Shown piece after piece: positions 46,951 to 56,547 of a stretch of DNA of 64,000 bases (its first letter is position 1; each line of letters starts with the position of its first letter). This DNA is from PZPK01 sp965230795 (lineage in GTDB: Bacteria; Pseudomonadota; Gammaproteobacteria; Pseudomonadales; Oleiphilaceae). The notes beneath the pieces are model-generated. The model was not told where the DNA came from and did no database searches. It saw only the letters and a program-made list of their open reading frames with translations. The position numbers and the translations under genes are program-made. The stretch lies in contig OZ246020.1 in assembly GCA_965230795.1 (NCBI GenBank), positions 124,001-188,000 of the forward strand, in the 5' to 3' direction.

Positions 46951-47745
46951 TTATGCAGATTCAAGCGCTTGTTTGGACGTGCTTTTTGTTTTTCGCACAA
47001 TTTCACCAGCCAATGCCAGATAAGCGATAGCCCCTTTTGACGACTTGTCGTAATGCAGTACCGGCAAGCCATGACTCGGAGCTTCGGCAAGACGGACATT
47101 CCTGGGAATCGCCACTTTATATACCTGATCTCCGAAATATTCTTCCAGCTCGTCTGAAACGTCTTTGGTCAGGCTGTTTCTGGGATCGTACATCGTTCGC
47201 AGAATACCTGCGATGTTCAGGGAAGGGTTGATCGTTTCCCGAATCTGCTCGATGGTGTTCATTAGCGCAGCCAAACCCTCCAGCGCATAGTACTCACATT
47301 GCATGGGAATAATAACGCCTTCTGAGGCAGACAAGGCGTTCACGGTCAACATATTCAGGGAAGGGGGGCAATCAATGAGTATGAAATCATACTGTTCGCG
47401 GACATCATTGAGTGCAAGCCTTAGACGGTGCTCTCTGCCGATTTCGTTCAGCAGCTCTACCTCTGCGGCAACCAAATCACCGTTGGCTGGTATGACATCA
47501 TAAGCTGCTTTTTCAGATCGAACGATAATGTCCTGTAGCTCGGCTTTCTTTGTCAGCAATTCATAAGCAGAACATTCCACTTCGTTCTTGCTGATTCCGC
47601 TTCCCATGGTTGCATTCCCCTGGGGATCAAGATCAATTAGCAGAATTCGACGCCGGGTAGCAGCCAATGATGCCGCGAGGTTTACGCAGGTTGTCGTTTT
47701 TCCAACACCACCTTTCTGATTGGTAATTGCGTATATTTTTGCCAC
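46951..47745 (-). CDS. parA: ParA, chromosome-partitioning ATPase
   Basis: Walker-type ATPase that binds DNA in its ATP form and moves ParB-parS complexes. The 264 residues start AKIYAITNQKGGVGKTTTCV (deviant Walker A) and include LLIDLDPQGNATMGSG and FILIDCPPSLNMLTVNAL. GTG start at 47745. It lies 21 bp before parB and after rsmG, the conserved gidA-gidB-parA-parB order. Confidence 0.98.
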   Translation of the reverse strand: MAKIYAITNQKGGVGKTTTCVNLAASLAATRRRILLIDLDPQGNATMGSGISKNEVECSAYELLTKKAELQDIIVRSEKAAYDVIPANGDLVAAEVELLNEIGREHRLRLALNDVREQYDFILIDCPPSLNMLTVNALSASEGVIIPMQCEYYALEGLAALMNTIEQIRETINPSLNIAGILRTMYDPRNSLTKDVSDELEEYFGDQVYKVAIPRNVRLAEAPSHGLPVLHYDKSSKGAIAYLALAGEIVRKTKSTSKQALESA

Positions 47746-47793
47746 CTGAGGACCCTTTTGTTGGAAGCGGATAACTGCGGGTATATCGATTGA

Positions 47794-48465
47794 TCAAGAA
47801 CCTGAGAGACCTTCGCCTGAAGGCGCAATAATAATTAAATGTCTCTGTCCGGTACAACCAGGAACTTCCAATTCTAACGTGCTTTTAACTGGATAGTCTG
47901 CTGGAAGCTCGGAAAATTCCTCTTTGAGCAGCTGCCCCTTCATGGCCAGAAATTCACCGTGTTGAGACAAGTGCTTGGCACACAGACTGACCATATTACC
48001 CAAAGCCGTAAAGGCTCTCGAGACGATCTGATCAAAAGGTTCTGCAAACTCACAGTCTTCGACCCTTGCATTAATCACTTCAATGTTTTCCAAACCTAGT
48101 TCGATTTGGCACTGAGTTAGAAAACGTGTCTTTTTGCTGTTCGTGTCCAAAAGCACAAACTGTTTGGCCGGCAACAGAATTGACATAGGGATGCCGGGAA
48201 GTCCTGGCCCCGTACCGACATCGAGAATTCGATCCCCTTTGATATAGGAGACTACGCTAAGTGAATCAATAAGATGTCGATCCAACATATCTCGAGGATC
48301 TCGCACCGCGGTAAGATTAAATGCCGAGTTCCATTTTGCCAGCAGAGTCAGATAGTCCAAAAGCTGCTCACCTTGCTGGTTATTCATTTCCAGCTCAAGA
48401 CAGTCAGCTGCCCAGATCAGTCGTTCCCTGAATTGTAGGCGGTCATTCTCGGATAGTGTTGGCAT
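47794..48465 (-). CDS. rsmG: 16S rRNA m7G527 methyltransferase RsmG
   Basis: SAM-dependent methyltransferase (formerly GidB), 223 residues. Marked by FNLTAVRDPRDMLDRHLIDSL, the SAM loop ILDVGTGPGLPGIPMSILLP, and VSRAFTALGNMVSLC. Follows mnmG by 10 bp. Confidence 0.97.
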   Translation of the reverse strand: MPTLSENDRLQFRERLIWAADCLELEMNNQQGEQLLDYLTLLAKWNSAFNLTAVRDPRDMLDRHLIDSLSVVSYIKGDRILDVGTGPGLPGIPMSILLPAKQFVLLDTNSKKTRFLTQCQIELGLENIEVINARVEDCEFAEPFDQIVSRAFTALGNMVSLCAKHLSQHGEFLAMKGQLLKEEFSELPADYPVKSTLELEVPGCTGQRHLIIIAPSGEGLSGS

Positions 48466-48475
48466 TATTATCTAT

Positions 48476-50383
48476 TCAGGCACTCGCTTGCGTATTCGAG
48501 CTACTTGTCTGCTTACTGTATTCACGCTTTTTCAGGTATACCAAAACCAATGAAACCGCCGCCGGAGTGACCCCTGGAATTCGGGAAGCATGAGCAATGG
48601 TCTCTGGTCTCTGCTGAATCAGCTTTTGCTTTATCTCATTGGACAAACCAGATACCACTTCGTAGTCAAAGTCTTCTGGTATGCGTTTGCCTTCGTTACG
48701 CTTAACTTTGTCTATTTCGTCCTGTTGTCGAGAAATATAGCCGGCATACTTTATTTGTATCTCCACCTGTTCCGCGACCGCTGCCGAATCTGCTTCATGT
48801 CCCGAAATACCGGCAATATCCCGATAACTGATTTCCGGTCTACGCAGCAGGTCAGCCAGAGAATACTCCCGTTGCAAAGACTGACCCAACTTAACCCGTG
48901 CTTTTTCGCCTTCCTTGCTATCAGGCTGAATCCAGGTTTTGTTCACAAAGTCCATTTCCCTTGCGATGGCTTCCTGTTTTGCCTCAAATGCCTGCCACCT
49001 TGCATCACCAACGACACCCAACTGATGACCGATCTGTGTCAGTCTGAGATCCGCATTGTCTTCCCGCAGCAATAAACGGTGTTCCGCTCGACTGGTAAAC
49101 ATACGATAGGGCTCGCTGGTGCCAAGAGTGATCAGGTCGTCTACCAAAACTCCAATATAAGCCTCATCTCGACGAGGACACCAGGAATCTTTTCCCTGCA
49201 CCCGCAAAGCCGCATTAATACCCGCCAAAAGACCTTGTGCGCCAGCTTCTTCGTACCCGGTTGTACCGTTTATCTGGCCAGCGAAATAGAGGTTTTCAAT
49301 GAATTTGGTTTCAAGGCTATGTTTCAAATCCTGTGGATTAAAATAATCGTATTCAATCGCGTACCCCGGGCGAGTAATATGCGCGTTTTCGAAACCTTCG
49401 ATTGAGCGCACCAGTTGCAGCTGCACATCAAACGGTAAACTGGTTGAGATTCCGTTTGGATATAACTCGTTGGTATTCAGCCCTTCGGGTTCAACAAAAA
49501 TCTGGTGGCTATCTTTATCAGCAAAACGATTGATCTTGTCTTCTATGGATGGACAGTACCTTGGACCCGTCCCTTCAATCACTCCGGTATACATTGGTGA
49601 TCGATCAAAACCGGATCGAATGATGTCATGGGTATGTGCATTGGTTTTGGTGACATAACAGCTGATTTGTTCAGGGTGTTGTTCAACACCCCCCAAGTAA
49701 GACATAACAGGTGTTGGTGTGTCTCCCGGCTGCACGAGCATTTTGCTGAAATCCACGCTGCGGGCATCGATTCGTGGGGGGGTACCTGTTTTTAAGCGAC
49801 CCACTCTAAAGGGTAAGGCTCTTAATCGTTCAGCGAGCGCTATGGAAGGTGGATCTCCGGCACGACCACCGGAATGCTGTTCGAGCCCTATATGGATGAC
49901 ACCACCGAGGAACGTACCGGTCGTCAAGACCACTGTTTTTGCCCGAAAGGTCACACCCATATTGGTTTTGACGCCTTCTACCCGACCTCCATTGACAATG
50001 AGGTCATCCGCAGCTTGCTGAAAAATATCCAAACCCACCTGGGATTCCAGCATTTTTCTTACTGCAGCTTTGTACAGGGCTCGATCGGCCTGGGCGCGAG
50101 TTGCTCTCACCGCAGGTCCCTTACGACTATTCAATACACGAAACTGAATGCCAGCTAGATCCGTCGCTTTTGCCATGGCGCCATCGAGAGCATCTATCTC
50201 TTTCACTAAATGGCTTTTGCCTATCCCGCCAATTGCCGGGTTGCAGGACATTTGTCCCAAGGTTTCAATATTGTGAGTGAGCAGGAGAACACGAACCCCC
50301 ATCCTGGCGGCAGCGAGCGCAGCCTCTGTGCCAGCATGACCACCACCAATAACAATGACGTCGTAGTCCGTTGGAAAGTCCAC
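48476..50383 (-). CDS. mnmG: tRNA uridine 5-carboxymethylaminomethyl modification enzyme MnmG
   Basis: FAD enzyme that with MnmE modifies U34 of several tRNAs. The 635 residues open with DVIVIGGGHAGTEAALAAARMG, have CNPAIGGIGKSHLVKEIDALDG, TGTFLGGVIHIG and the C-terminal SIxAHASRIPGVTPAAVSLVLVYLK-type helical tail. The start is GTG at 50383 with GAGGTTAGG upstream. A growth-rate-type promoter lies at 50418-50446. Confidence 0.98.
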   Translation of the reverse strand: MDFPTDYDVIVIGGGHAGTEAALAAARMGVRVLLLTHNIETLGQMSCNPAIGGIGKSHLVKEIDALDGAMAKATDLAGIQFRVLNSRKGPAVRATRAQADRALYKAAVRKMLESQVGLDIFQQAADDLIVNGGRVEGVKTNMGVTFRAKTVVLTTGTFLGGVIHIGLEQHSGGRAGDPPSIALAERLRALPFRVGRLKTGTPPRIDARSVDFSKMLVQPGDTPTPVMSYLGGVEQHPEQISCYVTKTNAHTHDIIRSGFDRSPMYTGVIEGTGPRYCPSIEDKINRFADKDSHQIFVEPEGLNTNELYPNGISTSLPFDVQLQLVRSIEGFENAHITRPGYAIEYDYFNPQDLKHSLETKFIENLYFAGQINGTTGYEEAGAQGLLAGINAALRVQGKDSWCPRRDEAYIGVLVDDLITLGTSEPYRMFTSRAEHRLLLREDNADLRLTQIGHQLGVVGDARWQAFEAKQEAIAREMDFVNKTWIQPDSKEGEKARVKLGQSLQREYSLADLLRRPEISYRDIAGISGHEADSAAVAEQVEIQIKYAGYISRQQDEIDKVKRNEGKRIPEDFDYEVVSGLSNEIKQKLIQQRPETIAHASRIPGVTPAAVSLVLVYLKKREYSKQTSSSNTQASA

Positions 50384-50669
50384 AACCTAACCTCAAATGG
50401 AGAAAAAATGGGAGCGCATTATACGTATTCAGAAATGCAATTTCAGCATGAAAGATTAAAATTTAACCAATTTCTTCGTTATCACAAGCAAAAAAGTGAA
50501 ATTAAATTCATTTTATTTGAAAACAACAACTTAGAGGCTTTATGTGAAAAAGTTATTAATAAAGTTATCCACAGCAAAAATAATTTTTTACTTTAACAAG
50601 TATCTATATATACATGATATATATAATAAAAATTATTTGTTATATTCTTAATTAATCTGGTTATTAAAC
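50384..50669. promoter_or_regulatory. AT-rich spacer upstream of mnmG
   Basis: The 286 bp hold the mnmG promoter, a very AT-rich stretch at about 50580-50670 with alternating TA runs, and one perfect DnaA box (50565-50573); a second box straddles the right boundary. No GATC site was seen. No gene is supported. Confidence 0.7.
50410..50446 (-). promoter_or_regulatory. mnmG promoter with GC-rich discriminator
   Basis: On the minus strand CTGAAA (50441-50446), 17 bp, perfect TATAAT (50418-50423), then GCGCTCCC (50410-50417) at the start region. GC-rich discriminators mark stringently controlled promoters. The leader to the GTG is about 28 nt. Confidence 0.75.
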
Positions 50670-50678
50670 TTATCCACA
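50565..50678. other. Pair of perfect DnaA boxes flanking an AT-rich stretch
   Basis: TTATCCACA occurs at 50565-50573 and 50670-50678 in the same orientation, on either side of about 95 bp that is almost all A and T. The right copy contains the stop codon of the transporter/acyltransferase gene. In enterobacteria oriC lies next to mnmG, so this may be an ancillary or relic origin element; it could also be a DnaA-titrating or regulatory site. Confidence 0.65.
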
Positions 50679-52562
50679 GGAAGATGCATCGGTTTTTGAT
50701 TGATTCAACAAGCGCTCTATCTCCGACTGCAAACGTTCTGCACTAACATTTTCTGGTAACACGACTTTTCCGGCACTGAGAACGACTTTCGACCAGAATC
50801 GTTTGGGCAACTTGGTCAACGCCTGTCCATCTTTATGACTAAACACACTTCCCCACAAACCATCCAGTGCAAGGGGTACCACGGGAACCGGCCGGTTATC
50901 TATTATCTGCTCAATACCTTTTTTGAATTCGTTCAGTTCACCGCTATGGGTGAGTTTTCCTTCCGGAAATATGCAAACCAGCTCGCCCTGGGACAAAGCT
51001 TCATCTATCGATTTAAAAGCCGCTTCATAGGTTTCTTTATCTTTGTGCTGAGGCGCAATGGGAATGGCTTTAGCGAGACGAAAAAACCAACCAAGCGCTG
51101 GCATTTTGAAGATGCCTGAATCCATAACAAATCGAATGGGTCGTGGGCATGCTCCGGCAATCAACATGGCATCCGCATAGCTCACATGATTACAAACCAG
51201 TACTGCCGCTCCTTCTTCAGGAATTTGATCCAGGTTTTTGTGGCTCACTCGATAAATCGTATGAGACAACATCCAGACAACAAATCGAATCGCAAACTCA
51301 TCTACCTGGTAGAAGATATAACAACACACGACTAGGTTCATGACTGCTAGCACAGCAAAGAAATCGGGAATGCCAAGTGCCATCACCCCGAGATACAGCA
51401 TCCCCGCCAGCGCACTGCCCACCATAAACAATGCATTCATAATATTGATTACTGCAATAGTCCGAGCCCGATAGCTTTCTTCCGCTCTATGCTGCACAAA
51501 CGCGTAGAGTGGAACGATAAAAACGCCGCCGAAAAAACCGATAAAGAATAAATCCAGCAATAAGCGGGTTGTGCCAAGGTCGCTCAGAAAGGATAACCAG
51601 TTGTATACAGTATCGCCTTGCTGAGGGATGGCTAAAAATAAATCCAGGCCAAAAATTGAAAGTCCCAAGGCTCCGATAGGCACAATACCGATTTCGACCC
51701 TTGATGAGGACAGCTTCTCACAAATCATTGAGCCCGTTCCGATTCCCAAAGTGAAAAGCGCGAGCAACAATGTCACCAGGGAAGCGTCACCATTCAAAAC
51801 TTCCTTGGAAAAATTGGGAAACTGAGTCAGATACGCAGCACCGAGAAACCAAAACCAGGAGATAGCCATGATAGCCAGGTAAATCGCCCGGTTTTCTCGA
51901 ACCGTCTGAATCAGCTCCCATGTGGTCGAAACGGGATTATAAGAGAGCTTCAATTCCGGGATAGAGGAGGGGGCCTCAGGTATTTTGCGGCTGGCCAGAT
52001 ATCCTATAATCGCCAAACTTAATACAAAACAAGCTGTGATAAGGGATTTGGCGTCAAACTGCATAATGATCCCTGCTCCAATTGTCCCCAATAGAATCGC
52101 CACAAAAGTACCCATCTCAACCAAGGCATTACCACCCACCAGTTCTTCTGTTTTTAAATGCTGGGGCAAAATTGCATATTTTGCCGGCCCAAAGAACGTA
52201 GACTGGGTTCCCATCAGGAACAGCAAAGCAAGCAAGAGAAAATACAGTTCAAACAGCAAACCGATGACTGCACAGGCCATAATGCCAATTTCAAGCAACT
52301 TGATTTTTCTTATCAGGAAAGACTTTTCGTATTTGTCAGTAAGCTGACCAGCAATAGCTGAAAACAGGAAAAACGGCAGGATAAAAAGCAGAGCGGCAAA
52401 ATTCAGAATAATATTGATATCAATTTCAAGTGCATTGGATGCACTAAACGCGATCAGGAGCATCAGCGTATTTTTATAAATATTGTCGTTGAAAGCCCCA
52501 AGAAACTGTGTTGCGAAGAAGGGTGCAAAACGCTTTGATTTAAGTAATGCAGACTGACTCAT
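50670..52562 (-). CDS. Lysophospholipid transporter-acyltransferase fusion (LplT-PlsC type)
   Basis: A 630-residue inner-membrane protein. The first 410 residues are an MFS transporter of about 12 helices similar to LplT (FFATQFLGAFNDNIYKN, FFGPAKYAILPQ). The C-terminal 200 residues are a PlsC-type acyltransferase with the HxxxxD site NHVSYAD and FPEGKLTHSGE. It should flip lysophospholipids inward and reacylate them. E. coli Aas/LplT act together, but Aas also has an acyl-ACP synthetase domain, which is missing here. It stands alone between mnmG and mnmE, 83 bp from mnmE. Confidence 0.9.
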   Translation of the reverse strand: MSQSALLKSKRFAPFFATQFLGAFNDNIYKNTLMLLIAFSASNALEIDINIILNFAALLFILPFFLFSAIAGQLTDKYEKSFLIRKIKLLEIGIMACAVIGLLFELYFLLLALLFLMGTQSTFFGPAKYAILPQHLKTEELVGGNALVEMGTFVAILLGTIGAGIIMQFDAKSLITACFVLSLAIIGYLASRKIPEAPSSIPELKLSYNPVSTTWELIQTVRENRAIYLAIMAISWFWFLGAAYLTQFPNFSKEVLNGDASLVTLLLALFTLGIGTGSMICEKLSSSRVEIGIVPIGALGLSIFGLDLFLAIPQQGDTVYNWLSFLSDLGTTRLLLDLFFIGFFGGVFIVPLYAFVQHRAEESYRARTIAVINIMNALFMVGSALAGMLYLGVMALGIPDFFAVLAVMNLVVCCYIFYQVDEFAIRFVVWMLSHTIYRVSHKNLDQIPEEGAAVLVCNHVSYADAMLIAGACPRPIRFVMDSGIFKMPALGWFFRLAKAIPIAPQHKDKETYEAAFKSIDEALSQGELVCIFPEGKLTHSGELNEFKKGIEQIIDNRPVPVVPLALDGLWGSVFSHKDGQALTKLPKRFWSKVVLSAGKVVLPENVSAERLQSEIERLLNQSKTDASSCG

Positions 52563-52645
52563 CCTTGATACCCCAGTGGTAGGTGCTACTAGCTAATCGG
52601 TTCGAATAAGAATACAGGCTCGAAAACAGAAGGTATAGCGAGAGG

Positions 52646-54013
52646 TCACTTGCCTATACAAAAGCTGCTAAAGATTTCCCCCAACAAGTCATCCGAACTG
52701 AATTTTCCAGTAATCTCACTAAGGGCATCCTGCGCTATGCGAAGCTCCTCCGCCAAAAGCTCTCCTGCCCGATAAACATGCAGTTGCTCATGACCCCGAT
52801 GGATAGCCTGGTCAGCTCGTTCCAGAGAATGAAGATGTCGACGTCTGGCGGAAAACATACCTTCATTCGACTGAGAGTATCCGACACACTGTTTTAAGTG
52901 CTCTCGTAATAAATCTATTCCAACTCCCTGTCTCGCGGATAGAGATATCATCGGATAGTTTCCGGCCATGTTTGATCGATCCACTTCCCCTATCGCGTCG
53001 ACCTTATTTCGAATCAAGGTAATATGATCATCCCTGTCGATCACTTTGAAAAGTTCCGGCCATTCCAAATGTGGATCCACTTCGTCTGTTTGTGTGGCAT
53101 CAAATACCCACAGTATTCGATCTGCCTGATCAATTTCCTGCCAGGCGCGATCAATGCCAATCTTTTCCACTACATCATGGCTGTCTCTTAATCCTGCCGT
53201 ATCGATAATATGCAGTGGCATTCCATCAATGGTAATTTGCTCTCTTAAAACATCGCGAGTGGTACCTTCAATATCCGTCACGATGGCAGATTCTTTACCT
53301 GCAAGGGCGTTCAGCAAACTGGATTTTCCAGCATTGGGTCTACCGGCAATCACAACCCGCATTCCCTCAGTTAGCAAAGCACCCTGACTTGCGCCATCTA
53401 ACAGTTCAGACAATGACGTTTGGATCTGGTCCAGTCGATTGGTTAGTGCTGAATCGCATAGAAAGTCGACTTCTTCTTCCGGGAAATCGATGGCTGCTTC
53501 AACGTAGGTTCGCAGGGCAATGAGAGATTCAACAATGTCATTGACCCGATGTGAAAACTCTCCCTGCATGGATCGCAAAGCGCTACGTGCAGCATGTTCC
53601 GAGGTACTGTTGATCAAATCCGAAATAGCTTCTGCCTGGGCCAGATCGAGTTTGTCGTTCAGAAAAGCGCGTTGTGAAAACTCACCAGGTTCTGCTGGAC
53701 GACACCCCAAACGGATCACCGAGCGAAGTAGCATATCCATAACGACTGGACCACCATGAGCTTGCAGTTCAAGCACGTCTTCGCCAGTAAATGAATGCGG
53801 ACCTTTGAAAAACAGGGCGATTCCCTGATCCAACTGCTGGCCCGATTCATCCAGAAAATCACAGAAGTGGGCATGACGAGCTTGTGGACAAAATCCCAGA
53901 ATACGCTCGGCTATGCTTGCAGTGAGTGGGCCGGAGACTCGAATGATTCCGACACTGCCCCGGCCTGAAGCAGTGGCGATTGCTGCAATGGTATCGGAAT
54001 CACCCAAATTCAT
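52646..54013 (-). CDS. mnmE: tRNA modification GTPase MnmE
   Basis: Partner of MnmG in U34 modification. The 455 residues have the N-terminal folate-binding domain (DTIAAIATASGRGSVGIIRVSG), an inserted G domain with GRPNAGKSSLLNAL, DTAGLRD and RNKVD, and the essential C-terminal Cys in FCIGK. Follows yidC by 18 bp. Confidence 0.98.
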   Translation of the reverse strand: MNLGDSDTIAAIATASGRGSVGIIRVSGPLTASIAERILGFCPQARHAHFCDFLDESGQQLDQGIALFFKGPHSFTGEDVLELQAHGGPVVMDMLLRSVIRLGCRPAEPGEFSQRAFLNDKLDLAQAEAISDLINSTSEHAARSALRSMQGEFSHRVNDIVESLIALRTYVEAAIDFPEEEVDFLCDSALTNRLDQIQTSLSELLDGASQGALLTEGMRVVIAGRPNAGKSSLLNALAGKESAIVTDIEGTTRDVLREQITIDGMPLHIIDTAGLRDSHDVVEKIGIDRAWQEIDQADRILWVFDATQTDEVDPHLEWPELFKVIDRDDHITLIRNKVDAIGEVDRSNMAGNYPMISLSARQGVGIDLLREHLKQCVGYSQSNEGMFSARRRHLHSLERADQAIHRGHEQLHVYRAGELLAEELRIAQDALSEITGKFSSDDLLGEIFSSFCIGK

Positions 54014-54031
54014 GGCTTACACTTAGATTGG

Positions 54032-55711
54032 TCAGGCGTTATCGCGCTCTATCTGTCGTGTAATCACCCATTGTTGTGCAATCGACAGGATATTGTTGAC
54101 CAGCCAGTAGAGTACAAGACCCGCCGGGAACCAAAGAAAGAAGACCGTCATCATCACAGGCATAATCTTCATTATACGCGCCTGCATAGGATCTGGCGGC
54201 GTCGGGTTCAGTTGCATCTGGATAAACATACTTGCGCCCATCAAGATCGGAAGCAAGAAATAGGGGTCTTTCACCGACAGATCGTGAATCCAGAAGAAGA
54301 AAGGGGCATGACGAAGTTGAACGCTTTCCATCAACACCCAATAAAGCGCGATGAATACCGGCATTTGCACTAGAATGGGTAAACAGCCGCCCAGAGGATT
54401 GATTTTCTCCTTTTTGTACAACTCCATCATCGCCTGGGACATCTTCTGCCGGTCATCGCCGTACTGATCTTTAAGCGATTGCAGCTTGGGAGCAACACGA
54501 CGCATATTGGCCATGGATCGATAACTGGCGGCTGACAACTTGAAAAATGCAGCCTTGACAACAACCGTCACCAAAATAATGGCAATGCCCCAGTTCTGCA
54601 CCAGACCATAAAGAAAATCCAGTAGTAAAAATAAAGGGTAAGCAATGAAAAACAACCAGCCATAGTCGACTGTCAGGTCCAGTCTAGGCGCTGCTGCCTC
54701 GAGACGTTCGATAATCTTGGGGCCGATGTAGAGTTTCGCTGACACTTCAGCCTGATTTCCACTCTCTACACGGGTAGCCGGACTGATAAAGCCCATAAGG
54801 TAAAGACCATTGCGCACTCGGCTTTGGTAGGTATGAGTTACTTCTTCATGGGGAATCCATGCACTGAGGAAATAGTGTTGAATAAAGGCAACCCATCCGC
54901 CTTGAACCTGACGATTGACTGACTCTTCCTGCATGTCCTCAAAATCGATTTTTTCATAAGGCTCGTCCGCACTTGAGAGCACCATGCCAAGAAACGACTG
55001 CATACCTAAACTGTTTTGCTGTGACGGATCGGTTGAACGATCTCGCACTATTTTACCTGACAGATTCGCTTCCCAAACTTCTGAAGATTGGTTATTGATG
55101 AGGTAACGGACGGAAACCAGATAATCGTTTCTGGCAAACTCATAGCGTTTGGTAATCGACACACCGGATTCGTGTGTATAGACCAAGTCGACGATCAGAG
55201 AGTCATCTGAATCGTTAAGTTTGAAGTCGCGTTTTGCAACAGTATAACGAGGTGTTGGACCGTTCTTTGAAGAATCAAAACCGTTTCTCCCAAAAAGCCC
55301 GCTTTCTACTACGTAATGACGATTCTGGTTACTTTCCAGCAGCGCCAGGGGTTCCTGCGATCCCAGACTGGTCTTGTAATCCGGCAACAGTGCCGAAACA
55401 ATATTGCCACCAAGTAAATCTATCTTTAATTGAAGTACATCGGTTTCGACGCTAATGAACTCTGAACCCGATTGGACTTTCTGCTCCGGAATGGAAGCAG
55501 ACGCTTGTTCTTCAGGGGTAGCAAATTCACTATCTGACCCGGTCTGCTCGGTGACAGTCGAGCTCTGGCTAAGAGAAGGCACGTTCGTGTTTGTAGCAGT
55601 GTCGACTATTGCTTGACCGCCCGGTTGACCATAATCTTCATTCCAAGCGAGAACAAGAAGATATGAGACCACAGCCAGGCCCAAGAAGATGATTCCGCGT
55701 CTGAAATCCAT
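54032..55711 (-). CDS. yidC: Membrane protein insertase YidC
   Basis: Inserts and folds inner-membrane proteins, alone or with Sec. The 559 residues have an N-terminal helix (GIIFLGLAVVSYLLVLAW), a large periplasmic domain of about 320 residues, and the conserved core of five helices with GWAIILVT-like GIAIILVTVVVKAAFFKLS, CLPILVQMPVFIALYWVL and VMMTVFFLWFPAGLVLYWL. Upstream are yidD, rnpA and rpmH in the standard order. Confidence 0.98.
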   Translation of the reverse strand: MDFRRGIIFLGLAVVSYLLVLAWNEDYGQPGGQAIVDTATNTNVPSLSQSSTVTEQTGSDSEFATPEEQASASIPEQKVQSGSEFISVETDVLQLKIDLLGGNIVSALLPDYKTSLGSQEPLALLESNQNRHYVVESGLFGRNGFDSSKNGPTPRYTVAKRDFKLNDSDDSLIVDLVYTHESGVSITKRYEFARNDYLVSVRYLINNQSSEVWEANLSGKIVRDRSTDPSQQNSLGMQSFLGMVLSSADEPYEKIDFEDMQEESVNRQVQGGWVAFIQHYFLSAWIPHEEVTHTYQSRVRNGLYLMGFISPATRVESGNQAEVSAKLYIGPKIIERLEAAAPRLDLTVDYGWLFFIAYPLFLLLDFLYGLVQNWGIAIILVTVVVKAAFFKLSAASYRSMANMRRVAPKLQSLKDQYGDDRQKMSQAMMELYKKEKINPLGGCLPILVQMPVFIALYWVLMESVQLRHAPFFFWIHDLSVKDPYFLLPILMGASMFIQMQLNPTPPDPMQARIMKIMPVMMTVFFLWFPAGLVLYWLVNNILSIAQQWVITRQIERDNA

Positions 55712-55753
55712 AGTGATGAAATACCTGAGTCTGAAGATAAGAAGGGCTATTCG

Positions 55754-56002
55754 TTAGCCGTTTTGTGTTTCTTTGTCAGGGAGTGTCGACGAACCGGGAA
55801 CCGGATCATAACCCCCTGGGTTTCCGGGATGGCATCTTAGCACACGTCGGGCAGCAAAAAAGCACCCTTTGAAGATTCCCCATCGCTGAATCGATTCGAT
55901 AGCATATTGGGAACAAGTAGGATGGAAACGGCAGCGAGGACCAATGAGAGGACTAATAAAAAGCTGATATATCCGAATTAACTTTATTGCTAGCCAGCGC
56001 AT
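55754..56002 (-). CDS. yidD: YidD, membrane protein insertion efficiency factor
   Basis: An 82-residue protein with IRIYQLFISPLIGPRCRFHPTCS and the three-Cys signature (CRFHPTCSQYAIE, LRCHP) of the family. It helps insertion together with YidC. GAGAGAGG precedes the ATG. It lies between rnpA and yidC with spacers of 34 and 42 bp. Confidence 0.95.
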   Translation of the reverse strand: MRWLAIKLIRIYQLFISPLIGPRCRFHPTCSQYAIESIQRWGIFKGCFFAARRVLRCHPGNPGGYDPVPGSSTLPDKETQNG

Positions 56003-56036
56003 GAGGACCTCTCTCTATTCCTATTGTCAATTCGCC

Positions 56037-56411
56037 TCACGCACCATGTTTTTGTTCATATTTTTTTTTGAACTTGGTCCAAAGCGAATTGATTTCAGAA
56101 TGACACTCGTCATTATCGAGTCGACTGACGTTCTGTTTGGCAAGACAAACAAAGTCCCATGAGGGTAACACGCCTTTCTTATGTCGAAAACTTTCTCTAA
56201 GTAGCCGCTTGATACGGTTTCTCTGAACAGCTAGTTTGACATGCTTTTTGGCGACAATAATGCCTAACCGGGCAGTATCCTGTTGACGGGCGCTTGTTAG
56301 AAGCAAAAAGTGGCGGCTAGAAATGCGAAGATCGACGTGATTAAAGACGCCGCTGTATTGCTTGGCATCAAGCAAGCGAGCGTCTTTCGGAAATCCTTGT
56401 GACCCCGTCAC
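56037..56411 (-). CDS. rnpA: Ribonuclease P protein component
   Basis: Protein subunit of RNase P for tRNA 5' maturation, 124 residues, with the RNR motif VQRNRIKRLLRESFR and the IIVAKKHVKLA strand. The start is GTG at 56411, one base after the rpmH stop, so the two are coupled. Confidence 0.96.
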   Translation of the reverse strand: MTGSQGFPKDARLLDAKQYSGVFNHVDLRISSRHFLLLTSARQQDTARLGIIVAKKHVKLAVQRNRIKRLLRESFRHKKGVLPSWDFVCLAKQNVSRLDNDECHSEINSLWTKFKKKYEQKHGA

Positions 56412-56412
56412 A

Positions 56413-56547
56413 TTATGCGCTTAGGACTTTTCTGCCTTTCGCACGTCGGCGGTTAAGGATCTGTCGACCACTTTTCGTAGCCATGCGCGCTCTAAAACCA
56501 TGAGTACGCTTGCGCTTCAGCACGCTTGGTTGAAATGTTCTTTTCAT
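56413..56547 (-). CDS. rpmH: Ribosomal protein bL34
   Basis: A 44-residue, Arg/Lys-rich 50S protein; it begins MKRTFQPSVLKRKRTHGF and ends RRAKGRKVLSA, nearly invariant in gammaproteobacteria. It heads rpmH-rnpA-yidD-yidC-mnmE and has its own strong promoter. Confidence 0.97.
   Translation of the reverse strand: MKRTFQPSVLKRKRTHGFRARMATKSGRQILNRRRAKGRKVLSA

Noticed and set aside
50210..50596. Plus-strand open frame across the mnmG start and its upstream spacer
   Set aside because: It overlaps the mnmG N-terminus and runs into AT-rich, box-containing DNA; the codons look random.
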